DNA of 64,000 nucleotides, taken from contig WRHW01000003.1 of the NCBI GenBank assembly GCA_009783055.1, forward strand, positions 25,430 through 89,429. Reading direction: 5' to 3'. This stretch comes from Holophagaceae bacterium (GTDB lineage: Bacteria; Acidobacteriota; Holophagae; Holophagales; Holophagaceae). The notes under the pieces were generated by a model, which made no database searches, was not told where the DNA came from, and saw only the letters and a program-made list of their open reading frames with translations. This document shows, piece after piece, positions 19,264 through 28,067 of this stretch. Each line of letters begins with the position of its first letter. Within the stretch, counting starts at the first letter, position 1. The position numbers and the translations under genes were made by a program.

Positions 19264-19421
19264 CAAACATTTCTCCACTGTGGGTTTCAATTCCAGGTTG
19301 CGAACATGCTACCTACACTGCCTATTTTAATAGCAGAATTCTTCATAAATCGGAATGTCCTATTAGCTTCTGTATGAAATTTAATTTGGAGCAATTTGAC
19401 GTTAAACGAATCATGGGTGAA

Positions 19422-20540
19422 TTACTGTTGGTAGAAATAGTCATCAATTTCAGTAAATGGCAAATTTAGTTCCAGTCGATAATATGTATTTATATCGTGT
19501 AATAATTCATCAATGGACTGGCTATCTAAAGCATTAAGCCATGCCTTAAGTTCATTAATAGTGATAATTTCTTCAATCGCTTGTTGATAACGCTCGCGAA
19601 TAATTTTCATCCCACCAGACTTTTGCTTAATGTATTTATCTAACTGAGCAACAATAGAAAATTTGTCTTTAAGAGTTTTAATCACAAAAGTAATTGGAAA
19701 ATGCATTACCTTGTCAATATCGAGTAAATATTTATCATAACTGCCTATCACTTCTGTCACTTGAAAAAAACGTCCCAGAGGTCTCATAACAAAATCAATG
19801 CCACCGTCATTGGCATTTGTCCTTCCAGTTTTATATAAGGTCAGATACTGTTTTTGTAATTTTTCAGGTGAGTAACCAAAGAAAATTTTTGTGGTCTTGT
19901 AATGATTTTTCAAAATAGAAAATGAAATTATTTCAAAAATTCTGGCTTCAGATTGTTCATTAAGAAGCTCGCTAATCTTTGCACGTTTTTTCTTTACAGA
20001 TTTCATCTTAATAAGTTCTTTAATATCAGTCAATAATTGGTTGTCTTTTGATACAAGCAGTCGAATGTATTCTTCTATGATTCGTAAGGCAATTTTTGAA
20101 ACATCAAAATTATCAACGTACAAATATTCGATATGAATGGCATATTTCCCTTCATTGATTATTATTAGATCATTCCCTGTCTCGGGCACTATTTTATTTC
20201 TAAATTCCCCGTTTACTCTTGAATTTAATGCATGGTTTTGTAATTTTTCACCACCATAAAGTTTACGAAAAAAAGCAAATAATTTAGTGTAATCATAACC
20301 GACAAATTGTTTATATTTGTTCGGTTTTTGGAAAAAATCATTTGAATAAAAGTGTAATATTGAATAGATAGCATAAATATTTGCGAGACTTCTGCGCGCT
20401 TTTGTATTGCCAAATATTGCTCCTGTCTTAAGATCAAGGTAGCGCAATAATGGGCTATTATTGAAAAAAGAATCAACATTAAAGTCTATATCTGCTTGTT
20501 GAAAAGCCTCAACAATAATTCTTCTAATAAAATCTTTCAA
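19422..20540 (-). CDS. Probable type II restriction endonuclease paired with YhdJ-type methylase
   Basis: 372 aa protein that I do not recognise from its overall sequence. It starts with TTG inside the methyltransferase stop (overlap of 4 nt), with GGAGG about 10 nt upstream, so the two are coupled. Residues around two thirds of the length (NDGGIDFVM followed by RFFQVTE) fit a PD-(D/E)xK-type core in which the last residue is varied. The sequence is rich in Lys, Ile and Asn and the DNA is clearly more AT-rich than neighbouring genes, which suggests horizontal acquisition. Function as the cognate nuclease is inferred from coupling to the methyltransferase. If the partner modifies ATGCAT, this enzyme would be expected to cut the same site. 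Confidence 0.6.
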   Translation of the reverse strand: MKDFIRRIIVEAFQQADIDFNVDSFFNNSPLLRYLDLKTGAIFGNTKARRSLANIYAIYSILHFYSNDFFQKPNKYKQFVGYDYTKLFAFFRKLYGGEKLQNHALNSRVNGEFRNKIVPETGNDLIIINEGKYAIHIEYLYVDNFDVSKIALRIIEEYIRLLVSKDNQLLTDIKELIKMKSVKKKRAKISELLNEQSEARIFEIISFSILKNHYKTTKIFFGYSPEKLQKQYLTLYKTGRTNANDGGIDFVMRPLGRFFQVTEVIGSYDKYLLDIDKVMHFPITFVIKTLKDKFSIVAQLDKYIKQKSGGMKIIRERYQQAIEEIITINELKAWLNALDSQSIDELLHDINTYYRLELNLPFTEIDDYFYQQ

Positions 20541-21463
20541 TTTGAAACGCCCTCCACGGCAAAGCTTAGTGCTGTTTGTGATGAATGTTTGTAGTGGTCT
20601 TGCTTGGACTTGTTTTTTGTTTTGCGGGACTTATCTTGATAAAGCACTTCTCCATTATATTCAATAGCAAGCCCGGAGCGTCGAAGACCTATTTTGTAGT
20701 AATCAGGGTTAATGTCAATTCCAATCGCCTTTCTCCCTAATCGATTTGCAACAGCCGAAGTTGTGAATGAACCACTGAAAGGGTCTAATACTATTTCCCC
20801 AGTATTGCTAGAAACCAGAATTATTCTTTCCAATAGAGATTCAGGCTTCTGACTTGGATGGTTTTCATATTCCTTCATTTTGTAGCGTACACGATTGAAT
20901 TTCCAAACATTTCCTGGAACTTTCGTTGTACTATATGGCTGAGGAGGGGACTTCCTATAATCAATTAGATTACGCTTTGCCCCAGTTTTTGCCTCAATCA
21001 TAACATCCTTGTAGTTAAATGTATAATTAACATTCTCATTGTGGGTAATCATTAATATTGGCTCATAAAGAGAACCAAATTTTGCCTTGGATTGAACACC
21101 CGATGAATCATAAACCCAAACTATTCGATTGATTACATAATAATTTTCGTCAACATATCTATCTAAGGCGGGCATAAATTGGGTTGAGGACATGAAATAC
21201 ATCGTTCCACCATGTTTTAAGACCCGCATACATTCGTCAATCCATTTTCTACTCCACAATAGGTAGTCATCAATGTTTGAATATGTGTCCTTCGTGATGC
21301 CAAAGTCTTTTCCTAATCCATAAGGTGGGTCGGCAAAAATCAAATCAATTGAATTGGACTTAATTTTTTTAAGCACAGAAAGGGAATCCCCCAATATTAC
21401 ACATGAAGTATGATTGCATTGCTTTTCAAGACCGTCCATGTTGGAAAAAATATTTTGAAACAT
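20537..21463 (-). CDS. DNA adenine methyltransferase, YhdJ-like (beta class)
   Basis: 308 aa. Catalytic motif IV (DPPYGLG) is near the N-terminus and the SAM motif (LDPFSGSFTT) near the C-terminus, the beta-class order. The middle part matches my memory of Escherichia coli YhdJ very closely (VWVYDSSGVQSKAKFGS, YEPILMITH, DYRKSPPQPYSTTKVPGNVW, HPSQKPE). YhdJ methylates adenine in ATGCAT, so the same target is likely here. Unlike the orphan YhdJ, this one is followed by an overlapping candidate endonuclease. The C-terminal 35 residues are a Lys/Ser-rich tail beyond the usual end. AT-rich composition agrees with acquisition as a mobile restriction-modification unit. Confidence 0.88.
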   Translation of the reverse strand: MFQNIFSNMDGLEKQCNHTSCVILGDSLSVLKKIKSNSIDLIFADPPYGLGKDFGITKDTYSNIDDYLLWSRKWIDECMRVLKHGGTMYFMSSTQFMPALDRYVDENYYVINRIVWVYDSSGVQSKAKFGSLYEPILMITHNENVNYTFNYKDVMIEAKTGAKRNLIDYRKSPPQPYSTTKVPGNVWKFNRVRYKMKEYENHPSQKPESLLERIILVSSNTGEIVLDPFSGSFTTSAVANRLGRKAIGIDINPDYYKIGLRRSGLAIEYNGEVLYQDKSRKTKNKSKQDHYKHSSQTALSFAVEGVSN

Positions 21464-21719
21464 ACAAACCTGCCTGATTAGTGTTTGATGAATGGGTATC
21501 GTTGACTAAGCTACTTTTCTTTGAGCCTTGGAAACATTGCTAACTCATATGCTTGGGATCGACGTAGCCGTAAATTGTCCACATCGTGAAAGCATACCTA
21601 ATATTACAGGTTTTTCACTGGTTCTGCTACTTGCCACTTTTTTTCATTCTGCTTTGGATGTTGGCTCCTAAATCTGGTAGTCTAATGCTGGTATGATACA
21701 TGTCAGGGAGGTTATCGCT

Positions 21720-22424
21720 ATGAAAATTGCCCCGTGCTTTGTGGTTTCCGTTCTGCTATTTACGCTCGCCTGCCGAAACCCAGAGTATAAGGCGCACCAA
21801 CGATCCACTCCTACATTGACAGTAAACGTCAGCATTAAAACAGTGGCTGGTGCATCTGGTCTTGAAAGAGAGCTTGCGGCGGCTCTGAGGGCAAGGCTGG
21901 CAACATTGGTGACTGTTGTGCCTGAAGATGTTGAGCCACCAAACGATGCTTTGGTTCTCAATGTCGAGATAGATGGCATCAGCCAAGCGCAAGTTTCTCC
22001 CCTGGCGGTAGGGGCAGTGGCGGGTACGGCAGTTGGAGTCATGGCCGCATCCAGTAGCAGAAGTAATGTTGGTAGCGGGGGTTTATTTTCCTTGCTCGAA
22101 GGGCTTGTATGGGGACTGAATATTGCGTCCGAAGTACATGCTGGCCAGCAAAGAAAAGCTATGATGCTGGGCTACGTCCCCCCCAAAATCAAGGGGTTAA
22201 TCACGATGGGCGGTGCTGGGCAACCTAGATCGGTATATATTGAGCGGATCAGCAGTAAGGCTATTATCAATGAGATGCAACCTTTGCGGGAGAGCGAACG
22301 CTATGACCAGTCTTACTTAAATGATGAGTTGGCTCGCGCATTTGCCAGTGCTGTTTCTATAAAACTGCAACGCAAGTTCGGCTGGCCAGCCAAGAATACA
22401 GCATCCTGGTATGCACCAGTGTGA
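21720..22424 (+). CDS. Predicted lipoprotein of unknown function
   Basis: 234 aa from the ATG at 21720, which has a GGGAGG Shine-Dalgarno. The N-terminus is a lipoprotein signal ending in Phe-Thr-Leu-Ala-Cys. The following part (about 40-100) resembles a small alpha/beta domain with two beta strands (LTVNVSIKTV, ALVLNVEIDG). A glycine/alanine-rich segment near residues 105-130 (VGAVAGTAVGVMAAS) looks like a glycine zipper. The rest is soluble. I cannot name a family. The gene stands alone, convergent with coaE-tldD across a hairpin-rich gap. Confidence 0.7.
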   Translation: MKIAPCFVVSVLLFTLACRNPEYKAHQRSTPTLTVNVSIKTVAGASGLERELAAALRARLATLVTVVPEDVEPPNDALVLNVEIDGISQAQVSPLAVGAVAGTAVGVMAASSSRSNVGSGGLFSLLEGLVWGLNIASEVHAGQQRKAMMLGYVPPKIKGLITMGGAGQPRSVYIERISSKAIINEMQPLRESERYDQSYLNDELARAFASAVSIKLQRKFGWPAKNTASWYAPV

Positions 22425-22457
22425 TAGCTTAAACACTCCACCATCGTTGTGTGTTTA

Positions 22458-22711
22458 ATACTAAGTTGCGTTCAAAGGACTTTGAACGCAAAACGCCATA
22501 ATGAACCTGACGTAGCAACCAAACAAACAGCGATTTGAAAGGACAAAATGGAAGAAAAGTCAGCGTGACTGCCTCGTGTATCCGAGCATAGCGAAGGATA
22601 CCGAGAGAGTTTTTGCAAACACGAGCAAAGCCCGTATTTCCAAAAACTTGCGAGTGCCGCTGTCGCGTCCCCCTCATACCAAGGTGCGATCTGTTGATCG
22701 CAACTTGGTAT
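22458..22711. repeat. Cluster of five inverted repeats (REP-like) in a convergent intergenic region
   Basis: Five hairpins in 250 nt: (1) TTGCGTTCAAAG / CTTTGAACGCAA, perfect 12 bp, 22466-22491; (2) AGTCA / TGACT, 22558-22570; (3) GTATCC / GGATAC, 22578-22601; (4) a 16-bp stem with two mismatches, 22608-22648; (5) a 16-bp stem with one mismatch and a TGTT loop, 22676-22711. Unit 5 ends in CAACTTGGTAT and unit 1 is preceded by ATACTAAGTTGC, near the reverse complement, so the cluster appears bounded by related ends. This whole 300-nt gap between the lipoprotein and coaE-tldD has no supported gene. Confidence 0.75.
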
Positions 22712-22724
22712 AAGACACCTTTTA

Positions 22725-24797
22725 TTAGGCCGTCCCCCCTACAACCAGTGCTGGACAAAGTATAGTCGGTAGGGCATCTGAAACTGGGACACCTTGGCCG
22801 TCCTTGCCACAGGTTCCTATGTCGAAGTGTTCCAGATCGTTGCCAATTCTGGTCAACTGTTTGAGCACTTCTGGCCCACACCCGGATAGGGTGGCATTTT
22901 TTATCTGGTAGGCGATTTTGCCATTTTCTACCCAATATCCTTCTGTCACTTGAAATACAAAGTTGCCGGTGACAGTATCCACCTGCCCTCCCCCCATGTG
23001 CTTCACTAGAAGCCCTTTGTCAAGGCTCTGCAATATATCCTCGGGGTTTTCTTTTCCGGGGGCAAGGAAGGTATTTCGCATCCTCGGAATTGGGATGTGG
23101 CGGTAGCTGTCGCGTCTGCCGTTGCCTGTGGGTTCAGTTTCCATTTGCTTAGCAGTCTTGCGGGATTGGAGGTAGTTCTTGAGAATGCCATTTTCGATCA
23201 ATACAATCCGTTGCGATGGCAAGCCCTCATCATCAATTGACTGTGAGCCTCGCTTGCTTGGCAAGGTGCCATCGTCGATAATCGTAACTCCCTGTGCCGC
23301 AACTTGCTCTCCTAACATGCCAGCAAAAGCACTCATGCCTGTTAGGGCTAAGTCGGCCTCGAGTCCGTGGCCACAGGCTTCGTGGATCATTGTCCCACCT
23401 GCGCTACTTGAAAGCACGACTGGGAATGTACCAGCGGGAGCAGGTTTTGCATCCAGAGCCAAAACTGCCAGGCGCACCGCCTCTTTTGCAGTGCGCTCCA
23501 CTGCTTCATCTGAAAAAAGCTCAAATCCACGCGATTCGCCCAGCACTTGGTACCCCGTTTCTATCTGGTCGCCCTCGGCGGCTGTTACGCTAATTCTCAA
23601 AACGCTTTGGACACGATAGTCTGATGTCAAGCGGGCACGCAATGACTCCCCTACCCTTTCCACATGTGCATTCCAAACACACTGCGTACTATCTCCATAC
23701 CCCACGGATACCTGACGGAGTGCCCCTTCGCGCAAAGTTTTTCCATGATCGCGTGCTAAAGCCTCTGCAGTCCTCACAACAGACACCTTTTCTCCGATAG
23801 GAACTTCGGCAGGGTCTTTTTCAATAGGACAAGGTGATGGGTAGTTTACAATTTCTAATGCCGAGCAGTGAATGGCCTCACCATTACCTGGGGAGGCAAG
23901 TTCTGTAGCAACGTCTACCAGCTCGGTCACACTGGGTGCTATCAAATCAGCAAAGCGAGTTGTTTCGCCATCCATCAACCGGATGCTGACTCCAAATGTC
24001 TCTGTGGCCAATACATCTTCCATTCGACCATCATCCATACCCAATCGACAGGCTCTGCGTTGTTCTATAAAAACTTCGCCATAGTCTCCGCCTTTGGTAA
24101 GCAGGGTATTTAGGACTGTTTGGAGTTGTTCGGCGGTATAGGGACATGTCATGGTATTGCTCCTGATTGTTTGGCGCACCGATTTCCATTTTGCCAGAAT
24201 ATCTTTTTCGGCGCATTCAAGTTGTTCATCGAGACAACGACCATCGGCAATAATGAGTAAATCACAATGTAATACCTTTTCTGCGATTGTGGACTGAGAA
24301 TTTATCCTTGATATTATGGCGGGTCTATCTAGCCCATCCCGTTGTCTGACTCTTTCTATTCTTTGCTCTTCTGGTGCATCCACAACCCATAGAGCATCAA
24401 ATGAATGTCCCTTCCCGATCTCAATCCAGAGAGCCGCTTCCAGCACTACCCCCTTTGTGGATGTAGGTAGTTCTGCAACCTTCTTTTGTATTTCTCTCTC
24501 AATCAGTGGGTGCATTATGGCTTCCAGTTTTCTGCGGAGTAAGGGATTGGAAAATACTTTGGAGGCAAGTGAGGAGCGATCTAAATTGCCACTGCAATCT
24601 AATATTTCTGCCCCAAAGGCTCTCGTAATCTCATCCAGACCACTTGTTCCTAGCCCAACTACTTCCCTTGAGATTTGATCTGCGTCTATGACTACCCAGC
24701 CACGTTCTTGCAAGATTACTCCAACAGTGCTTTTTCCGGAAGCAATGCCTCCAGTGAGGCCGATGACTGGAAAGGGTGTTGATAAATAATCATACAT
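22725..24797 (-). CDS. coaE-tldD: CoaE-TldD fusion: dephospho-CoA kinase plus TldD metalloprotease
   Basis: One uninterrupted 690-aa frame. Residues 1-205 are dephospho-CoA kinase, the last step of coenzyme A synthesis: P-loop GLTGGIASGKST, DADQISREV, and VLEAALWIE. Residues 216-690 are a full-length TldD, the zinc protease that with TldE matures modified peptides and degrades antitoxins; the metal site is HEACGHGLE with H472 and H476. No stop separates them. Met216 (24152) is preceded by AGGAG at 7 nt, so separate TldD translation from within the message is also possible. TldE is not in this window. These two functions have no known link, so a chance in-frame merger of adjacent genes is a real alternative to a functional fusion. 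Confidence 0.88.
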   Translation of the reverse strand: MYDYLSTPFPVIGLTGGIASGKSTVGVILQERGWVVIDADQISREVVGLGTSGLDEITRAFGAEILDCSGNLDRSSLASKVFSNPLLRRKLEAIMHPLIEREIQKKVAELPTSTKGVVLEAALWIEIGKGHSFDALWVVDAPEEQRIERVRQRDGLDRPAIISRINSQSTIAEKVLHCDLLIIADGRCLDEQLECAEKDILAKWKSVRQTIRSNTMTCPYTAEQLQTVLNTLLTKGGDYGEVFIEQRRACRLGMDDGRMEDVLATETFGVSIRLMDGETTRFADLIAPSVTELVDVATELASPGNGEAIHCSALEIVNYPSPCPIEKDPAEVPIGEKVSVVRTAEALARDHGKTLREGALRQVSVGYGDSTQCVWNAHVERVGESLRARLTSDYRVQSVLRISVTAAEGDQIETGYQVLGESRGFELFSDEAVERTAKEAVRLAVLALDAKPAPAGTFPVVLSSSAGGTMIHEACGHGLEADLALTGMSAFAGMLGEQVAAQGVTIIDDGTLPSKRGSQSIDDEGLPSQRIVLIENGILKNYLQSRKTAKQMETEPTGNGRRDSYRHIPIPRMRNTFLAPGKENPEDILQSLDKGLLVKHMGGGQVDTVTGNFVFQVTEGYWVENGKIAYQIKNATLSGCGPEVLKQLTRIGNDLEHFDIGTCGKDGQGVPVSDALPTILCPALVVGGTA
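24150..24164 (-). promoter_or_regulatory. Internal ribosome binding site for TldD
   Basis: On the minus strand AGGAG, then CAATACC (7 nt), then ATG at 24152-24150, in frame with the coaE-tldD reading frame at codon 216. Spacing and sequence are close to ideal, which would allow TldD to be made alone in addition to the fused form. Confidence 0.65.
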
Positions 24798-24839
24798 TCA
24801 ATTATGTTAAACTTATTTCGTTTGAAAAAGGGAGAGTGC

Positions 24840-25232
24840 ATGTCATTCAAAGATGATTTTAAGGGCTTTATCACTAGGGGAAACGTTGTCGACCTGGCAA
24901 TCGCAGTGGTTGTGGGTGGTGCGTTTGGAAAGATCGTTACTGCATTAGTTCAGGGAATCATCATGCCGGCGATCAGTCTCATGCTACCCAACACTGAGTG
25001 GCATGAATGGACACTCGGCCCTTTCCAAGTAGGTATGTTACTTGGCTCCATCGTTGATTTTTTATTAATTTCTCTTGCTATTTTCCTAGTGCTCGTAAAG
25101 GGCTTTAGTGCCATAAATAATTTGAGGAATCGGCCAGAAGAGGTTCCAACTACAAAGGCTTGCCCATATTGCCTTGAGACGATACAGCTTGGTGCCAAAA
25201 AATGTAGGTTTTGCGCCAGTAGCCTGGAATAA
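24840..25232 (+). CDS. mscL: Large-conductance mechanosensitive channel MscL with zinc-ribbon tail
   Basis: 130 aa inner-membrane channel that opens under osmotic downshock. It starts with the amphipathic helix MSFKDDFKGFITRGNVVDLAIAVVVGGAFGKIV, which includes TM1, followed by a short periplasmic loop and TM2 (VDFLLISLAIFLVLV). The C-terminus has CPYC and CRFC pairs separated by 10 residues, a predicted zinc ribbon that replaces the plain helical bundle of classic MscL. GGGAG precedes the ATG at 24840; a 12-codon longer version lacks a site. Divergent from coaE-tldD. Confidence 0.94.
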   Translation: MSFKDDFKGFITRGNVVDLAIAVVVGGAFGKIVTALVQGIIMPAISLMLPNTEWHEWTLGPFQVGMLLGSIVDFLLISLAIFLVLVKGFSAINNLRNRPEEVPTTKACPYCLETIQLGAKKCRFCASSLE

Positions 25233-25277
25233 GACGATTTGTTTCTCAATTCTAAGGATGTCAAAAAATGGCCTAGA

Positions 25278-25793
25278 CTATTCCCATGAGAAATGGAGAA
25301 AAAACTTTTCGTTGAATGAACTTGCTTCAGTTGTATCCACAATAAAGTATATGATTTTTGTTTGACTACTCTTGTTTGTGTAGCTAGCTTCTGGGTCAAA
25401 TTTGGGCACCAGATTTTGCAACATTTCTCTCTCGTAATTTCCCCACTTATTCACTGTTTTTACTTCAAACCATCCTTCATGTTGAGCCTTTAGCCTAACT
25501 TTTACCGTTCTTCCGCTTGGCACTGTTGCCTGGAAGGCACTCCATCCAGCTAAATTTTTTATTTGGTCGCTCACAATGCAATCTCCTTCTGGCAACGCAA
25601 CTGTAGGAGGCATAGCCTTTCTGGAAGTGATTCGCGTCATTGCATCGACGCTGGATGTGTATGACCATGAAGCCGGATCTAAATAACCTGGAGGCAATGG
25701 GGCATTTACTGTAGGCAGTGATGTAGCCTCAATCACTTGTAGTTGTCCCTGCAGGCCAACAAAAGCAAAGATGGGGGAGAGAATGGCGAGCAC
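25278..25793 (-). CDS. Secreted protein of unknown function
   Basis: 171 aa starting at GTG, preceded by AGGAGGTCACA, a strong ribosome site. The first 20 residues (MLAILSPIFAFVGLQGQLQV) look like a short signal peptide. The remainder is soluble with several Trp and aromatic residues and no recognised motif. It is a single gene between mscL (convergent) and trmB (same strand, 37 nt upstream); co-transcription after trmB is likely. Confidence 0.6.
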   Translation of the reverse strand: MLAILSPIFAFVGLQGQLQVIEATSLPTVNAPLPPGYLDPASWSYTSSVDAMTRITSRKAMPPTVALPEGDCIVSDQIKNLAGWSAFQATVPSGRTVKVRLKAQHEGWFEVKTVNKWGNYEREMLQNLVPKFDPEASYTNKSSQTKIIYFIVDTTEASSFNEKFFLHFSWE

Positions 25794-25830
25794 TGTGACC
25801 TCCTGTAGAAGAAAAAAATTTGGGGTTGTT

Positions 25831-26466
25831 TCAAAACTTACAAATCATCTGATAAATTATGGCACCGGTAGCAGACTTTGACACTTCGTACTCTGTCCTA
25901 ACATTATCTTCTGGCTCCTGCGCGTGTAAATCTAGGTTAATGTGATCGAATTTCATGCCGTACTCGTTCAAATGCTGGAGGGTAAATTCAAAAAGTGTTT
26001 TGTTATCAGTTTTTAAGTGTATTTCACCGTCGTTCACCAAAATATTTCTATATTTATCTAGAAAATCACAATGGGTTAAACGCCTTTTGGCATTGCCCTT
26101 TCTCGGCCAAGGGTCTGAAAAATTCAGATAGATGCGGTTGAGTTCACTGGAAGAAAAATATTCCAGCAGGTTTTCTGCCTCTCCTCGAATTAGTTTCACG
26201 TTTGGCCTGGGGCTGGCTATCAATCTTTGCAATGCCCTTAGAGCTACTGAATCATATTTTTCTAACCCAATAAAATTTACCTCCGGAAAACTATGAGACA
26301 TTTCGCAAATAAATTTCCCTTTCCCCATGCCAATTTCCAGGTAAATGGGATGGCTGTTCCCGAAAAAATTTGCCCAACCCCCCCGGTGCTGTCTTGGCTC
26401 AAGAATAATCAACTCTGGGTGCAGTTCCAGCATTTCTCTTGCGTTTGTTATATTGCGGAGTCGCAT
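25831..26466 (-). CDS. trmB: tRNA (guanine-N7)-methyltransferase TrmB
   Basis: 211 aa SAM-dependent enzyme forming m7G46 in tRNA variable loops. Characteristic features: SAM loop EIGMGKGKF, IGLEKYDSVALRA, and the TrmB hallmark NFSDPWPRKGNAKRRLTH with the catalytic Asp, followed by HLKTDN and the late RTEYE motif. Length matches the family. GGAG lies 11 nt before the ATG. The gene is divergent from the macrodomain gene. Confidence 0.95.
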   Translation of the reverse strand: MRLRNITNAREMLELHPELIILEPRQHRGGWANFFGNSHPIYLEIGMGKGKFICEMSHSFPEVNFIGLEKYDSVALRALQRLIASPRPNVKLIRGEAENLLEYFSSSELNRIYLNFSDPWPRKGNAKRRLTHCDFLDKYRNILVNDGEIHLKTDNKTLFEFTLQHLNEYGMKFDHINLDLHAQEPEDNVRTEYEVSKSATGAIIYQMICKF

Positions 26467-26543
26467 GTGTTATTCTTCTCCATGAGAGTATAACATTTCA
26501 GCCACAAAACTGAACTGCTATGCCCAATTATGGGGACTTTTTT

Positions 26544-27005
26544 ATGCCATTCGACATTATCAACGGCGATATTACAAAAATGAATGTATCTGCTATTGTC
26601 AACGCGGCAAATACAAACTTGCTGATGGGAGGTGGTGTTTGTGGTGCGATTTTTATGGCGGCTGGGGCAGACGAGCTACAAGTCGCCTGCAATGCTCTTT
26701 CCCCAATTAATACTGGAGATGCAGTTATTACAAGTGGGTTTCGCCTGAACGCAAAGTATATCATCCACACTGCGGGGCCTATTTACCATGATGGAAACCG
26801 AGGCGAAGAAACCCTACTTAGGTCTTGCTATATCAACTCCTTAGACTTGGCTCTCAAAAATAATTGCAGGAGCATAGCATTTCCACTGATCTCAAGCGGC
26901 ATTTATGGATACCCCAAAGAAGAGGCGTTATCTGTAGCCGAAAGGGCAATCAATGAGTGGCTGGAGCGTAATGAAATGGATGTTTCGCTGGTATTGTTCG
27001 GTTGA
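26544..27005 (+). CDS. Macrodomain protein (ADP-ribose or O-acetyl-ADP-ribose deacetylase type)
   Basis: 153 aa single macrodomain. Motifs: FDIINGDITKMNVSAIVNAANTNLLMGGGVCGAIFMAAG, the MacroD/YmdB-type binding site with the conserved Asp and Asn residues, GDAVITSGFRLNAKYIIHTAGP, and SSGIYGYPKEEA. Such proteins hydrolyse O-acetyl-ADP-ribose or remove ADP-ribose from proteins or nucleic acids. The ATG at 26544 is preceded by GGGGA; an ATG 24 nt upstream is in frame but has no site. The C-terminus is slightly shorter than YmdB. Convergent with dus across 14 nt. Confidence 0.9.
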   Translation: MPFDIINGDITKMNVSAIVNAANTNLLMGGGVCGAIFMAAGADELQVACNALSPINTGDAVITSGFRLNAKYIIHTAGPIYHDGNRGEETLLRSCYINSLDLALKNNCRSIAFPLISSGIYGYPKEEALSVAERAINEWLERNEMDVSLVLFG

Positions 27006-27019
27006 CTCCATAGATAGTT

Positions 27020-28045
27020 TTAGCTTGATAGTCGGGTTGGTATGGATGTCTCAGTGGATTGCAACTGCTTACTTGATTGAACCATCAACTCCAATTCTTT
27101 CAGGATTTCAGTTGGATGCCCTAGGATATTTAGCTTTTGACGAAAAACAGAGCAGTTAGGTATCCCTTTCGTAAATAGTCCGCTGAATTTTTTCATTTTA
27201 TGAAGTGTCTCTTTTTCATCGCACATGCTCATAACTATTTCAAAAAAGCGGATAGTGAGATTAATTTTTTCTACATGGGAAATGTTTGTAACTTTTGTTA
27301 ATATTTGTTTGAATATAAAAGGGTTATACATTGCTCCTCTTCCAATCATCACCCCGCTACAACCTGTTTCTGCCACCATTCTGGTAGCGTCATCTGGTAA
27401 TATAACGTCTCCGTTGCCAATTATCGGGTAACTCATTCCTAGCTCGACTGCTTTGGCAATAAAACTCCAGTCTGCCTTGCCTGAGTATTGCTGTGCCCTT
27501 GTCCTTGGATGTATGGTGACTGCGGAGATGCCATTGTTTTCATACATCTTCAAAAATTCCAGGTAGTCGCCGCGACTCTTTTGGGTTTCGTCCCAGCCAA
27601 TCCGCATTTTAACTGTGACAGGTACAGTAACTGCACTAATAACAGATTTTATACAGTTTTCTGCTTTTAGGATGTCTCTCAACATGGCAGAACCAGCCAG
27701 GCCACTTGTAATATTTGAGGCCGGGCATCCCATATTAATATCAACGATATTTGCACCTGATTGAGTAGCAATTTTGGCCGCCTCTGCCATAGCCTCTGGC
27801 CGCGAGCCCACAATCTGAACTGCAAAAGGAAATCCCCCATCACCAGCCAACATTTTTTCTGCTTTGTGGGCTTTCCTAATAAGTGCTTCGCAGGAAACCA
27901 TCTCGGAAACTGTAAGGCCCAGGCCACCCACTTCCCTTATGAATATCCTAAAAGCCTGATCTGTGATTTCATGTAGCGGTGCCAGAGCCAACGCTGGCTT
28001 TACGACTAGCGAGCCAATTGCAAACTCTGACTGTGAAAAATCCAT
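27020..28045 (-). CDS. dus: tRNA-dihydrouridine synthase
   Basis: 341 aa FMN-dependent TIM-barrel enzyme reducing uridine to dihydrouridine in the tRNA D-loop. Signatures: LAPLHEITDQAFRIF, VQIVGS, DINMGCPASNITSGLAGSAM with the catalytic Cys, VTVKMRIGWD, HPRTRAQQYSGKADW and IGNGDV, GVMIGRGAM. DusB-like overall, but subfamily choice is uncertain. It begins 22 nt after smc on the same strand, so the two are probably one transcript. Its ribosome site is weak. Confidence 0.93.
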   Translation of the reverse strand: MDFSQSEFAIGSLVVKPALALAPLHEITDQAFRIFIREVGGLGLTVSEMVSCEALIRKAHKAEKMLAGDGGFPFAVQIVGSRPEAMAEAAKIATQSGANIVDINMGCPASNITSGLAGSAMLRDILKAENCIKSVISAVTVPVTVKMRIGWDETQKSRGDYLEFLKMYENNGISAVTIHPRTRAQQYSGKADWSFIAKAVELGMSYPIIGNGDVILPDDATRMVAETGCSGVMIGRGAMYNPFIFKQILTKVTNISHVEKINLTIRFFEIVMSMCDEKETLHKMKKFSGLFTKGIPNCSVFRQKLNILGHPTEILKELELMVQSSKQLQSTETSIPTRLSS

Positions 28046-28067
28046 GGCATCGGTTCTTCAGAAAATA

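Noticed and set aside
22429..22935. 168-codon minus-strand frame crossing the hairpin cluster
   Set aside because: It overlaps the TldD C-terminus in another frame and covers strong palindromes; the product shows no domain.
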